DNA of 64,000 nucleotides. Origin: Candidatus Scybalocola faecavium (lineage in GTDB: Bacteria > Bacillota > Clostridia > Lachnospirales > Lachnospiraceae). Location of the stretch: assembly GCA_018713145.1 (NCBI GenBank), contig DVFP01000019.1, positions 181,857-245,856 of the forward strand, given 5' to 3'. A program made the position numbers and the translations under genes. Below are positions 35,968 through 44,274 of the stretch, piece by piece. The notes under the pieces were generated by a model, which saw only the letters and a program-made list of their open reading frames with translations, had not been told where the DNA came from and did not search any database. Numbering within the stretch: position 1 is the stretch's first letter; each line of letters starts with the position of its first letter.

Positions 35968-37530
35968 TTAATGAAGCATGATCTCCTCTTCGTCCTCTCC
36001 ATCAAAGGGAGGCAGTCCCGGATTCGTTTCCATAAGCACCTTTAAAAGCTCATGGTCAAAATTATGGCGCACCTGGCAGGTCCGGTCAAAGATCATGGTT
36101 GCCTCATCTTCCGGTGTAGACGCCGGCCAGCAGGGCAGTCCCGGAATGTTTGGATTGCCATAGCGGGCAAAAGCAATCCAGGCGCCGCTCATGCGCTCTT
36201 CCAACCGGTCAGAAACACCGGGAATATTGCACACAGCCACCTTGTCTGTATTATGAAAGACAAAGGGGATCTCAGAGCAATGCCATGCCGGCTTACCGCC
36301 TTCAAAAGGAAATTCATAGGCAAAAATATAAGAATACACCGGCGCTTCTTTATGGGCGCTGCGCTTTAAAATATAGTCTGAAGAAGGCACACGGAACAGG
36401 GCGTCTAAAACAAGGAGATCGCACAGGTTTTTATCCGGATATGCTTTTTCAAACAACGGGATCAGCTTTTGCGCATGATCTCCATATTTTTTCTCCAGCA
36501 TTTCCCGGATCTTTTCCTTTGGAAGCTGATCTTTATCTTCCACCCCTGGTCCAAATGCAAATTCACCAAAAACAGTTCCCACAATCAGAGGAATCGTCTT
36601 TGCATGATCTCTAAAGCCTACTTCTCTGGGATCTCCCAGATAATAATCATCTGCCACAGGAGAAGTGCCTACATATTCCCCTGCTTTCTCCAGGGCAGGA
36701 GCCACTTTATTGTAGGCCTTTGCCAAATCCGCATAAGGGATAGTCTCCAGTTTTTCAATCTCGTCCGCTGTCAGTCCCAGTTCCTTTAAAAGCGCCTCAA
36801 CAACAGGCTTTGGATCCGTCTTTTCCGGATTACCGAACTTGTCCAGCACACCGCTTTCAATAATTCCTTTATGGAACAGGCCATCTGCTTCCGGAGTCTG
36901 CATAAGCACTGTAACCTTCATACCGCCGCCGGACTGGCCAAACAAGGTCACATTATCCGGATCTCCGCCAAACTGGGCAATATTATCCCGGATCCACCGG
37001 AGGGCTTCAACCATATCTGCCGTACCTGCATTGGCAGAGCGGGCATACTTTTCCCCATAACCGGACAGATTCAGGTATCCCAGGATGTTGAGACGATGAT
37101 TTAAAGAAACAACCACCACATCTCCGGTCTCACACAGATTTGTGCCGTCGTAGGCCACCTGCTCAATGGACGAACCGGCGAAAAATCCGCCCCCGTGAAG
37201 CCATACCATTACCGGCTTTTTCGCTTCCGGATCCAAAGCCTGGGTCCAAATATTCAGGTACTGGCAGTTTTCATCCATGGGCCAGTAGCGGTGAGGCACC
37301 ATCAGCTCACCATTAGGCACATCCTGGCGCATCAGCGGGCAGACATACCCGTAAGAAAGCGCGTCCTTGACACCATCCCAGGGTTTTACAGGCGTTGGGG
37401 CCTGGAACCGCTTTGCGTCAGCGTATTTGATCCCCTGAAAAATATAGGTGCCGTCCAGCATAAATCCTCTAAGCTTCCCGGCTTTTGTCTGTACAGTTGT
37501 TGATGCATCGCAAGCAAATTGTCTTGCCAT
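35968..37530 (-). CDS. type B carboxylesterase
   Basis: A 520-residue alpha/beta hydrolase of the carboxylesterase type B/para-nitrobenzyl esterase family. The oxyanion block WLHGGGFFAGSS is at about residue 110, the nucleophile elbow FGQSGGG at about 200, and the acid and His are expected later (the His in AWHCSEIPFVF). The nucleophile motif is GQSGG rather than the common GESAG, a modest deviation. No signal peptide, so cytoplasmic. The tracked ORF starts 29 codons earlier; the ATG here follows GGGGAGA and matches the family start. The substrate is unknown; acyl or feruloyl esters are possible. Confidence 0.88.
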   Translation of the reverse strand: MARQFACDASTTVQTKAGKLRGFMLDGTYIFQGIKYADAKRFQAPTPVKPWDGVKDALSYGYVCPLMRQDVPNGELMVPHRYWPMDENCQYLNIWTQALDPEAKKPVMVWLHGGGFFAGSSIEQVAYDGTNLCETGDVVVVSLNHRLNILGYLNLSGYGEKYARSANAGTADMVEALRWIRDNIAQFGGDPDNVTLFGQSGGGMKVTVLMQTPEADGLFHKGIIESGVLDKFGNPEKTDPKPVVEALLKELGLTADEIEKLETIPYADLAKAYNKVAPALEKAGEYVGTSPVADDYYLGDPREVGFRDHAKTIPLIVGTVFGEFAFGPGVEDKDQLPKEKIREMLEKKYGDHAQKLIPLFEKAYPDKNLCDLLVLDALFRVPSSDYILKRSAHKEAPVYSYIFAYEFPFEGGKPAWHCSEIPFVFHNTDKVAVCNIPGVSDRLEERMSGAWIAFARYGNPNIPGLPCWPASTPEDEATMIFDRTCQVRHNFDHELLKVLMETNPGLPPFDGEDEEEIMLH

Positions 37531-37716
37531 AAGTAATCTCCCCTTTTTATCATTTTTACACTCCTGGATCATGGGTCTGCCCAGGAAATGGACAGGCCCG
37601 GATGAATAGTAATCCATTTACTTTTATTTTAACTGGATTTTTCCCTTATGTATATCCAAAATGATGACATATTTATAGCACAAATACTACTTTTGTCATC
37701 TTCTGATGCCAGACTT

Positions 37717-40700
37717 TTACCCTTCCTGCATCAGATCAAAAAGACTCATCTGCATTGCGCCGGAATTTTTCCGGCTGCCGCCGGACTCCTGGCGCAGGAC
37801 ATTTTCAGGCAGCTCTGAAAGAAAAATCGAAGGCTCTTTTGTCCAGGTAAGCACCAGTTCTTCCTTCGCTCTGGTGATCCCCACAAAAAGCAGCCGCCGC
37901 TCCTCTTCCACATCCGACGGATGCTTCTCGCTTTCATATGGAAGCATCCCTTTTTCCAAGCCATAGATCATGACTACAGGAAACTCCAAACCTTTAGACC
38001 CGTGAAGGGTCATCAGTGTCACTGCGTCTGCATTGTAATTTTTCCCGCCGCACCGGGCCAGGTCGCTTTCAATACCTAAATGGATGGCATCCATAAAGGT
38101 TTCCATATTTTTATAAAATCCGGTCATATGAGACAGCTTTTCCATCCCCTCATCCCGGGACAGATCCATGACCTTGATCCAGGCTTCCATAAATTTGTCC
38201 GGCTTTTTCTTAAATACCGGTTCAAACTGAGTTCTGTATTTTTCCAGAATTTCCCGGGATAAATCATTGTCCTCATAATCCCATAAAAGTTTCAGGCATG
38301 TTCTTGCCGCTATTTCATTTTCCGGATGGAGCATCCAGTCAAAAAATGCCAAACTTCCCCGCACATTTTTCTCATTTAGGAAATCGTCCCGTCCTGCCAC
38401 CACATAAGGGATGCCTTCACTTTGGAGACATTCTTCTAAAAGACGGGCCTGACGGTGAGTCCGGTACAGCACTGCAATATCGGAAAAGCTCCTCGTCCGT
38501 CCTGCCCCATCCTGCCATGCTTTTTCCTGGGCATCCAGCATATCAATGCCGCCAATATACCGATTGATCTCATGGGCAATATAAATAGCCATGGAACGTT
38601 CGCTTTTACTGTGGACCGCCTGCACCGGCTCACCCGGCTGACAGCATGCCTTTAAAATACGCTCCGGCCCGGGATTATTCCGAATCACAGACAAGGCGCT
38701 TTCCAGGATCTGAGGGGTGCAGCGGTAGTTTTGCGTCAGCCTAAGGAGACGTCTTTCAGGGAAATCCTGGGACAGCCGGTCAAAACAGGTATGGTCTGAC
38801 CCCCGGAACCCATAAATAGACTGGTCGGCGTCACCAATAACAAACAGCTCCTTGCCGTGTCGGTTCCAGTGACGGATCAGTTTGTACTGGACAGGATTTA
38901 TATCCTGAAACTCATCTACCAAAAGATAATCAAACTGAGGCCATTTCTGATCTTCCATGGCAAGGACCCGAAGGATCAGGTCGTCAAAATCCAAGGCGCC
39001 CATCTGATGGAGCCGGGTATTATAAGCAGCCACCGGATCTGACAGCAGGGAAGAAATTTCTTCTCCGCTTTTTGAAAGAGAAATCTGCTGCAAAAACTGG
39101 CCCGGTGTCAACTTCAGGCCATACTCCCGGATAATCTCTGCCGCCAGCTCCATGGTTTCACAAGAATCCGCCAGGGTAAAGGGCTGTCCCTGCTTTTTTA
39201 AAAGCTCCAGGCAAAGGGCGTGGAAAGTGCCTACATGGATCCTGCGGGCGCTGTTTTTGACAGCCGGATCTTTTGTGAGACGTTCTTTCAGTTCACCGGC
39301 GGCCTTGTTGGTAAAGGTCACTGCCGTAATATGTCCCGGCCGTATCCGCCGCACATTAAGCATATAAGCCAGCCGGGAAATAAGTGTTTTCGTCTTTCCT
39401 GTGCCTGGGCCTGCCACTACAGCCACACACCGGTCAAGGCAGGTCACTGCCTCCTGCTGTCCCGAATTAAGCCCCTCAAAGAGGCCGGAAGAACCTGATG
39501 GAAACTGTGCCGTGCCTGCCGACAGGTCCCCACCTTTCGAAAGCAGGGCCGCTGCCCCAAGATCCGGGGAAACTGCCGGCATATTCTCAGATGCCGCCGC
39601 TGCCCCCGCCAGGGCAGCAGATTTTTCACCTGTGCTGTGGTCTTTCAACGTCTCCCCACTGTGTTCCAAGGCGGCTTCCGGGGCGTCAAACACATCAAAA
39701 AAGCTGATCTGACCGTCTACATTATTTAACTCTTCCCTGGAAAAAAGCTGGATCTTTCCATACTCCCCGTCAAAGCCTGGGATCCGGGTCACTTCTCCCC
39801 GGCGCAGCCGGCCGATACCGGAAGCAATGGTGCCGCCAAAGCTTCGGCGTATATCCTCTTCCGGGACATTTCTTAAAATTTCAAATTCCGGCCCAAGGGT
39901 CCGGATCATTTCTTCATATTTGCGCACCACGTTGACGCTGGTGGAGGCCCGTCCAACAGCGGCCCCGATCACCTCCGGAAGGGGCATGAGACTTTCAAAA
40001 GGCCGGGCATTTTCCCCGGTGCTCCCTTCCGGCCGGTCACAAAGCTGGGCGATCCTGTGGGAAACGCCAACCGTAAGCTTCTTGCCGCATACCGGGCATT
40101 TTCCCTGATACTTCTCCGCCTCCTCAGGACTTAAGCACACATGGCACTTCCTGTGTCCGTCAAAATGATATTTTCCCTCTTCCGGGAAAAATTCGATCGT
40201 CCCATAAAGCCCCTCTCCGGTCTGAATAGCCCTATAAAGCCCCTCATAGGACAGTTCTGACTGAAACAGCGTGGCTTCCCGTCCAAGCTTTGCCGGAGAA
40301 TGGGCATCTGAATTCGAAATCAGCTGATATTGATCCAGAGCCGACACCCGCCAGTTCATAGGAGGGTCTGAGGACAGACCGGTTTCCACAGCATGGATAT
40401 GGGGCGCCATATCCTCAAAACATTCCTCCACTGTATTAAAGCCTGAAAATGCCCCGAACATAGAAAAATGAGGCGTCCATATGTGGGCAGGCACGTACAT
40501 GGCATCCGGGCACAAAGTCAAAAGGATCTCCGCCAGATCCCGGCAGTCCAGGCCTAAAATCGGCCTTCCGTCAGAATGGATATTTCCAATAGCTTCCAGC
40601 TTTTTTGAAATTGTCTCAGCAGCTTCCAGTCCCGGCAGAAGAATCAGGCTGTGGACCTTGCGCACCTTGTCCATTTTCTTGTAAATTGAACTGATCTCTC

Positions 40701-40962
40701 CAGTTACCACAAACCTGGGGACAAAATCCTCCGGAGCAATCCCATCCCGGATCCTGTACTCTTTTTTTAAAACATAAAGTCCATCCTCCGCCGGTTCCAG
40801 CTTTTCCTCCAGCTCCTTCCGCCAGGCAGGATGGGTAAAATCCCCTGTTCCTACGATATGGATTCCTTTCCTCCGGGCCCACAGCTCCAAGTGCTCCGGG
40901 GTTCCATCCTTGCTTGTAGCCCGGGAATATCTGGAATGAATATGCAGATCCCCTATATACAT
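37717..40962 (-). CDS. fusion of PHP/endonuclease Q-like domain with UvrD-type helicase
   Basis: A 1081-residue two-part protein. Residues 1 to about 405 match the endonuclease Q (TIGR00375) family: PHP metal motifs DLHIHSRYS, GTGDFTH, VPAHIWTPHFS and SNSDAHSP, then a four-Cys zinc knuckle (CHVC...CPVC at about 278-300). A low-complexity Ala/Gly/Ser linker (about 430-500) follows. Residues about 500-1081 are a superfamily 1A helicase: Walker A GPGTGKTKT, DEXX box LLVDEFQDINP, QNYRCT, and TLHGSKGLEFPVVMIYG. EndoQ of archaea and some bacilli nicks 5' of deaminated bases. The fusion would couple nicking to unwinding for repair; this coupling is inference. The ATG follows CAGGAGAG and a TATACT lies just upstream. 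Confidence 0.88.
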   Translation of the reverse strand: MYIGDLHIHSRYSRATSKDGTPEHLELWARRKGIHIVGTGDFTHPAWRKELEEKLEPAEDGLYVLKKEYRIRDGIAPEDFVPRFVVTGEISSIYKKMDKVRKVHSLILLPGLEAAETISKKLEAIGNIHSDGRPILGLDCRDLAEILLTLCPDAMYVPAHIWTPHFSMFGAFSGFNTVEECFEDMAPHIHAVETGLSSDPPMNWRVSALDQYQLISNSDAHSPAKLGREATLFQSELSYEGLYRAIQTGEGLYGTIEFFPEEGKYHFDGHRKCHVCLSPEEAEKYQGKCPVCGKKLTVGVSHRIAQLCDRPEGSTGENARPFESLMPLPEVIGAAVGRASTSVNVVRKYEEMIRTLGPEFEILRNVPEEDIRRSFGGTIASGIGRLRRGEVTRIPGFDGEYGKIQLFSREELNNVDGQISFFDVFDAPEAALEHSGETLKDHSTGEKSAALAGAAAASENMPAVSPDLGAAALLSKGGDLSAGTAQFPSGSSGLFEGLNSGQQEAVTCLDRCVAVVAGPGTGKTKTLISRLAYMLNVRRIRPGHITAVTFTNKAAGELKERLTKDPAVKNSARRIHVGTFHALCLELLKKQGQPFTLADSCETMELAAEIIREYGLKLTPGQFLQQISLSKSGEEISSLLSDPVAAYNTRLHQMGALDFDDLILRVLAMEDQKWPQFDYLLVDEFQDINPVQYKLIRHWNRHGKELFVIGDADQSIYGFRGSDHTCFDRLSQDFPERRLLRLTQNYRCTPQILESALSVIRNNPGPERILKACCQPGEPVQAVHSKSERSMAIYIAHEINRYIGGIDMLDAQEKAWQDGAGRTRSFSDIAVLYRTHRQARLLEECLQSEGIPYVVAGRDDFLNEKNVRGSLAFFDWMLHPENEIAARTCLKLLWDYEDNDLSREILEKYRTQFEPVFKKKPDKFMEAWIKVMDLSRDEGMEKLSHMTGFYKNMETFMDAIHLGIESDLARCGGKNYNADAVTLMTLHGSKGLEFPVVMIYGLEKGMLPYESEKHPSDVEEERRLLFVGITRAKEELVLTWTKEPSIFLSELPENVLRQESGGSRKNSGAMQMSLFDLMQEG

Positions 40963-41365
40963 AAACTTTCTCTCCTGTTCTTTTGTAATTTAAAGTATAA
41001 CGCGCAAAACACTTTTGGCGCTTTTAGTTGAGACCAAATTAAAATCTGACCGCTTGACACCACAGATCACTCTGTGCTATCGCACCCTGGTATCTCATAA
41101 CATTTTACACCTTTTTCCCGGTTTTGTTTAGTCTGGCATTTCGTTTATTTTCAAAATTTCCAAACTCTGACCTGCACAGTAAATGCGCTGACCTGGCTGA
41201 ATAGTTCCAGATATTTGTCACTTATTTTTCTTTCAGGACAACGCAGCGCCTTGACTTTCCCTCCGGGGTGTTTCATACTGGAATCGTATGGATTCACAAA
41301 CCCGGGCCGAAATAAATGCCCACACTAAAAGCAAATATGCCCAAACCTTAAAGGAGGAACAATTT
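40963..41365 (+). other. intergenic region upstream of the phosphatase gene
   Basis: About 400 bases without a convincing gene. It contains a promoter at 41251-41279 (annotated separately), a TTGACA at 41054 followed by a perfect dyad CACAGA-TCAC-TCTGTG (41061-41076), and the upstream -10 of the helicase gene (TATACT on the minus strand at about 40994-40999). The span 41100-41240 shows nothing recognisable. Confidence 0.5.
41251..41279 (+). promoter_or_regulatory. candidate promoter of the phosphatase gene
   Basis: TTGACT and CATACT are 17 bases apart, about 85 bases before the start codon. Confidence 0.6.
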
Positions 41366-42136
41366 ATGACACATCCGGATATACAGACGCTGATCCGCCT
41401 GGTCCATGAGACCCGGCCGTTGATCACAGAAACAGAAAACGCAAAGAATATTACAGTCAAAGGCTATGCCGATTTTGTCACCAAGGTAGATACAAGTGTT
41501 CAGGATTTTTTAAGAAAAAAGCTGTTTGACCTTGCCCCCCAGGTACAGTTTATGGGGGAAGAAGAGCATATGGATCATATAGACACAACAAAGCCGTCAT
41601 GGATCCTGGATCCTATTGACGGCACGACAAATCTTATTTTTGATTATCACCACAGTGCAGTTTCCCTGGCCTATTACGACGGAAGCCGCATCCATATGGG
41701 TATTGTCTACAACCCATTTTCCCGGGAAACCTTTTATGCTGTACGAGGCGAAGGCGCCTGGCTTGACGGCCGCCCCATTCATGTAACCGACCATGAGCAC
41801 TTAGATCAAAGTCTGATCTCCATCGGCACCTCCCCTTATGACCGGGAACTGGCCAAGGATAATTTTAGGATTTTTCTAAATGTTTTTGAAAAAAGCCTGG
41901 ACATCCGCCGTAGCGGATCTGCCGCCCTGGATCTGTCCTATGTGGCCTGCGGACGTCTGGACGGATTTTTAGAAAAGAATCTAAAACCCTGGGACTTTGC
42001 CGCAGGATCAGTGATTCTTGAAGAGGCCGGCGGACAGATCACCGATTATGAAGGAAAACCTCTGGACTTTTGCAAAAACCAGAATATTGTATCTTCCAAC
42101 AGTTCCATCCACGCCAGCCTCCTTCAGTGCATTTAG
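41366..42136 (+). CDS. inositol-monophosphatase family protein
   Basis: A 256-residue Mg-dependent sugar-phosphate phosphatase. The metal motifs are present: GEEEHMD (about residue 70), WILDPIDGTTN (about 87) and the C-terminal WDFAAGSVILEEAGG (about 212). Members hydrolyse inositol-1-phosphate, fructose-1,6-bisphosphate, 3'-phosphoadenosine phosphate or similar, and the preference cannot be fixed here. The tracked ORF begins 26 codons earlier; the ATG here follows AAGGAGGAAC at seven bases. It is convergent with cysK and the two stops overlap by four bases, leaving no room for a terminator. Confidence 0.93.
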   Translation: MTHPDIQTLIRLVHETRPLITETENAKNITVKGYADFVTKVDTSVQDFLRKKLFDLAPQVQFMGEEEHMDHIDTTKPSWILDPIDGTTNLIFDYHHSAVSLAYYDGSRIHMGIVYNPFSRETFYAVRGEGAWLDGRPIHVTDHEHLDQSLISIGTSPYDRELAKDNFRIFLNVFEKSLDIRRSGSAALDLSYVACGRLDGFLEKNLKPWDFAAGSVILEEAGGQITDYEGKPLDFCKNQNIVSSNSSIHASLLQCI

Positions 42137-43059
42137 AAAAACAACGCCTCTGATAAATACCGGTCCCCATTATCCGGAAGGATGACTACGATATTTTTCC
42201 CGGCATTTTCCTGACGGCCTGCCAAAGTCATGGCTGCCCAAAGGGCAGCCCCGGCAGAAATTCCTGCAAGAAGTCCCTCGGTATGGGCGATCTCCTTTGC
42301 CACAGCATAGGCATCATCATCAGATACAGCCAGGATCTCATCACAAACATCCCGGTCCAGGCACTCCGGCACAAAACCTGCGCCAATCCCCTGAAGCTTA
42401 TGGGGACCGCCATGCCCCTTGGTCAATACCGGTGATCCGGCAGGCTCCACACCGACCACCTGGATCTTCGGATCCTGTGCCTTTAAATAAGCGCCGGTAC
42501 CGGTAATAGTACCGCCAGTACCGATGCCGGCTACTAAAATATCCACTTTTCCGTCCATATCCGCCCAGATTTCCGGGCCTGTAGTCCGCTCATGGATCTT
42601 CGGATTGGCCGGATTGGAAAACTGGCCGGGGATAAAGCTGTCCGGTATAGAGTCAGCCAGCTCCTGAGCCTTTTTTATGGCCCCGGCCATGCCCTGACTG
42701 CCATCACTTAAAATCACCTGAGCCCCGTAAGCCTTCATCATGTTCTGACGCTCCACGCTCATCGTATCCGGCATAACGATCATCAAAGGATACCCTTTGG
42801 CCGCTGCCACACTGGCCAGTCCGATCCCTGTATTTCCGCTGGTAGGTTCAATAATTACGCTGCCGGGTTTTAACAGCCCCCGTTCCTGAGCGTCACTAAT
42901 CATCGCCAGGGCAGTTCGGTCTTTAATGCTCCCCCCTGGGTTCATCCCTTCAACCTTTCCGATAATACGGGCCAAAAGGCCATGATTTTTCTCAAAATGA
43001 CAAAACTCCACCATGGGGGTTTTTCCGATCATATCTGCTACAGATGTATAAAATGCCAT
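42133..43059 (-). CDS. cysK: cysteine synthase A
   Basis: A 308-residue PLP enzyme forming cysteine from O-acetylserine and sulfide. The PLP lysine is in GGSIKDRTALAMI (about residue 45), the substrate loop in EPTSGNTGIGLA (about 71), and the phosphate loop in GIGTGGTITGTG (about 178). The C-terminus ends NGDRYLSEALF, typical of CysK. No serine acetyltransferase gene is adjacent. Preceded by GAGGAGG and a clear promoter. Cystathionine-synthase-type homologues share these motifs, but length and motif details favour CysK. Confidence 0.94.
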   Translation of the reverse strand: MAFYTSVADMIGKTPMVEFCHFEKNHGLLARIIGKVEGMNPGGSIKDRTALAMISDAQERGLLKPGSVIIEPTSGNTGIGLASVAAAKGYPLMIVMPDTMSVERQNMMKAYGAQVILSDGSQGMAGAIKKAQELADSIPDSFIPGQFSNPANPKIHERTTGPEIWADMDGKVDILVAGIGTGGTITGTGAYLKAQDPKIQVVGVEPAGSPVLTKGHGGPHKLQGIGAGFVPECLDRDVCDEILAVSDDDAYAVAKEIAHTEGLLAGISAGAALWAAMTLAGRQENAGKNIVVILPDNGDRYLSEALFF

Positions 43060-43129
43060 GAAACTGCCTCCTCACATTGTAAAAAGCGCAACAGTTTTTC
43101 CAACTGGATGGTTATCAAAAAGCAACTTC

Positions 43130-43158
43130 ATCATAGCACAGTATTAAAAAATACGCAA
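43130..43158 (-). promoter_or_regulatory. cysK promoter
   Basis: On the minus strand TTGCGT and TATGAT are 17 bases apart with TGC before the -10, about 70 bases before the start codon. Confidence 0.7.
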
Positions 43159-43211
43159 GTCATCCGGCGTCAGCGTAACAGTCCCCCTTCCCCGGTCTGC
43201 TGCGGCAAATT

Positions 43212-43370
43212 TTATTTTCGTCCCGGCATTTTCTCTGTGCAATACTGGTAAAATTCATCCATAGGAATATAGTATCCTACGGAACGGACACACCGGATCA
43301 TTGTTCCCCAGTCCATTTGCCTGCGGATATATTTAATATGGGTGGCTACATGTGAATGTTTATTGATGTG
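43212..43370 (-). pseudogene. remnant of an OmpR-type winged-helix domain
   Basis: The C-terminal half of an 84-codon ORF encodes THIKYIRRQMDWGTMIRCVRSVGYYIP, which follows the recognition-helix and wing pattern of OmpR-family regulators (HISRLRKKL ... TVRGVGY). Nothing upstream encodes a receiver domain or the rest of the winged helix; the N-terminal part of the ORF is AT-rich intergenic DNA overlapping the folT promoter. I read it as a decayed gene end, though a tiny stand-alone protein cannot be excluded. Confidence 0.45.
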
Positions 43371-43432
43371 ATTGTGTTTCTCATATAAAATAAAAATAAA
43401 TTTTATAAATAAAACATAAATTGCATATAGTA

Positions 43433-43460
43433 TTGCATTTCCCACACAGCGTGCTATAAT
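43433..43460 (+). promoter_or_regulatory. promoter of the folT operon
   Basis: TTGCAT and TATAAT are 16 bases apart with TGC before the -10 (extended -10). Transcription would begin just before the riboswitch. Confidence 0.8.
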
Positions 43461-43468
43461 AGTCAAAA

Positions 43469-43610
43469 AGCAGAGTAGGATCCTGCGCGTTTACCTTTAG
43501 GGTATCCAGTGCCTGGCGAACGGGGAGTTGTCGCCGGGACGAACAGGAAGTCTTTTGCAAAAAATTTGAGCAAAAGCTTTCCGGCGGTGCCGGATCCGCA
43601 TCCCGTTGCT
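43469..43610 (+). ncRNA. tetrahydrofolate (THF) riboswitch
   Basis: The conserved THF-aptamer segments occur in order: AGAGTAGG followed by CTGCGCGTTTA, then GGCGAACGGGGAGTTGTCGCC with GGGACGAA, and finally CGGTGCCGGATCCGCATCCCG. The 5' AGCA pairs with the closing TGCT. The downstream gene is a folate-type ECF S component, the expected target. An extra hairpin (CTTTTGC...GCAAAAG) is inserted in one arm. Assigned by motif reading, not by a covariance model. Confidence 0.85.
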
Positions 43611-43641
43611 ACATAACCAGATGGAATAAGTCCGTTTTATT

Positions 43642-43677
43642 ACCTCTTTTTATGTATACTCGCAAGAAAAAGGAGGT
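43642..43677 (+). promoter_or_regulatory. ribosome-binding-site sequestering hairpin
   Basis: ACCTCTTTTT can pair with AAAAAGGAGGT (one bulged base), hiding the folT ribosome binding site AGGAGG (43671-43676). This is a plausible expression platform for translational control by the upstream THF aptamer. Confidence 0.65.
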
Positions 43678-43683
43678 TTTTTT

Positions 43684-44259
43684 ATGACCAAAACTGTACA
43701 AAAGATTACTATTTTGGGCATGTTGGTTGCCGCTCAGGTGATTGCAGGGCGGTTTATTTCCATTTCCCTGCCTATTGTCACCATCGGCTTTGTCTTTCTG
43801 CCTGTGGCTGTTACAGGCATCCTTTTCGGTCCCCTTTGGGGCGGGATCGCAGCATTTCTCGGCGATCTTATTACAGCCCTGCTTGGTCCTTACGGATACT
43901 TTCTGCCCATGGGCCTGTCTGCATTTTTAACCGGGGCCATCTATGGTATTTTCCTTCACCGAAAACCGGCCGGCATCTGGCGGATCCTTGCGTGTGTACT
44001 CACGGAAAGTATCCTGATCAGTGTATTTTTACAAACATTCTGGCTGACCCTTCTCACCGGAAAAGCTTATCTTGTGCTGCTCCCCGCAAGAATCATCCAA
44101 AACCTTATTACTATTCCTGTCAGCGTCATCTGCATACGGCTTGTGGCTTACCGTGTGGTCCGTTTTATGCCCAAGGACTTCCGAATCCCTCTGCCTGAAA
44201 AAAACGATTCTTTCCAGGCTTTGTTCCACCGGCTTAAAGCCACCAGGAAAAACCGTTAG
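43684..44259 (+). CDS. folT: ECF transporter S component, folate type
   Basis: A 191-residue membrane protein with five or six hydrophobic segments, the substrate-binding subunit of an energy-coupling-factor importer. The first helix region KITILGMLVAAQVIAGRFISISLP and the glycine-rich loops (FGPLWGGIAAFLGDLI) are typical of FolT. The THF riboswitch in its leader supports folate as substrate. The shared EcfA/EcfT module is not in this window. Downstream, an aminotransferase gene begins 15 bases after the stop and is probably co-transcribed. Confidence 0.9.
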   Translation: MTKTVQKITILGMLVAAQVIAGRFISISLPIVTIGFVFLPVAVTGILFGPLWGGIAAFLGDLITALLGPYGYFLPMGLSAFLTGAIYGIFLHRKPAGIWRILACVLTESILISVFLQTFWLTLLTGKAYLVLLPARIIQNLITIPVSVICIRLVAYRVVRFMPKDFRIPLPEKNDSFQALFHRLKATRKNR

Positions 44260-44274
44260 AAAGGCGGCAGACCG

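Noticed and set aside
36150-36614. 154-codon plus-strand ORF opposite the carboxylesterase
   Set aside because: Antisense shadow with no motif or initiation site.
43060-43211. Riboswitch or T-box upstream of cysK
   Set aside because: The leader is about 60 bases with no recognisable aptamer; a promoter is the only signal found.
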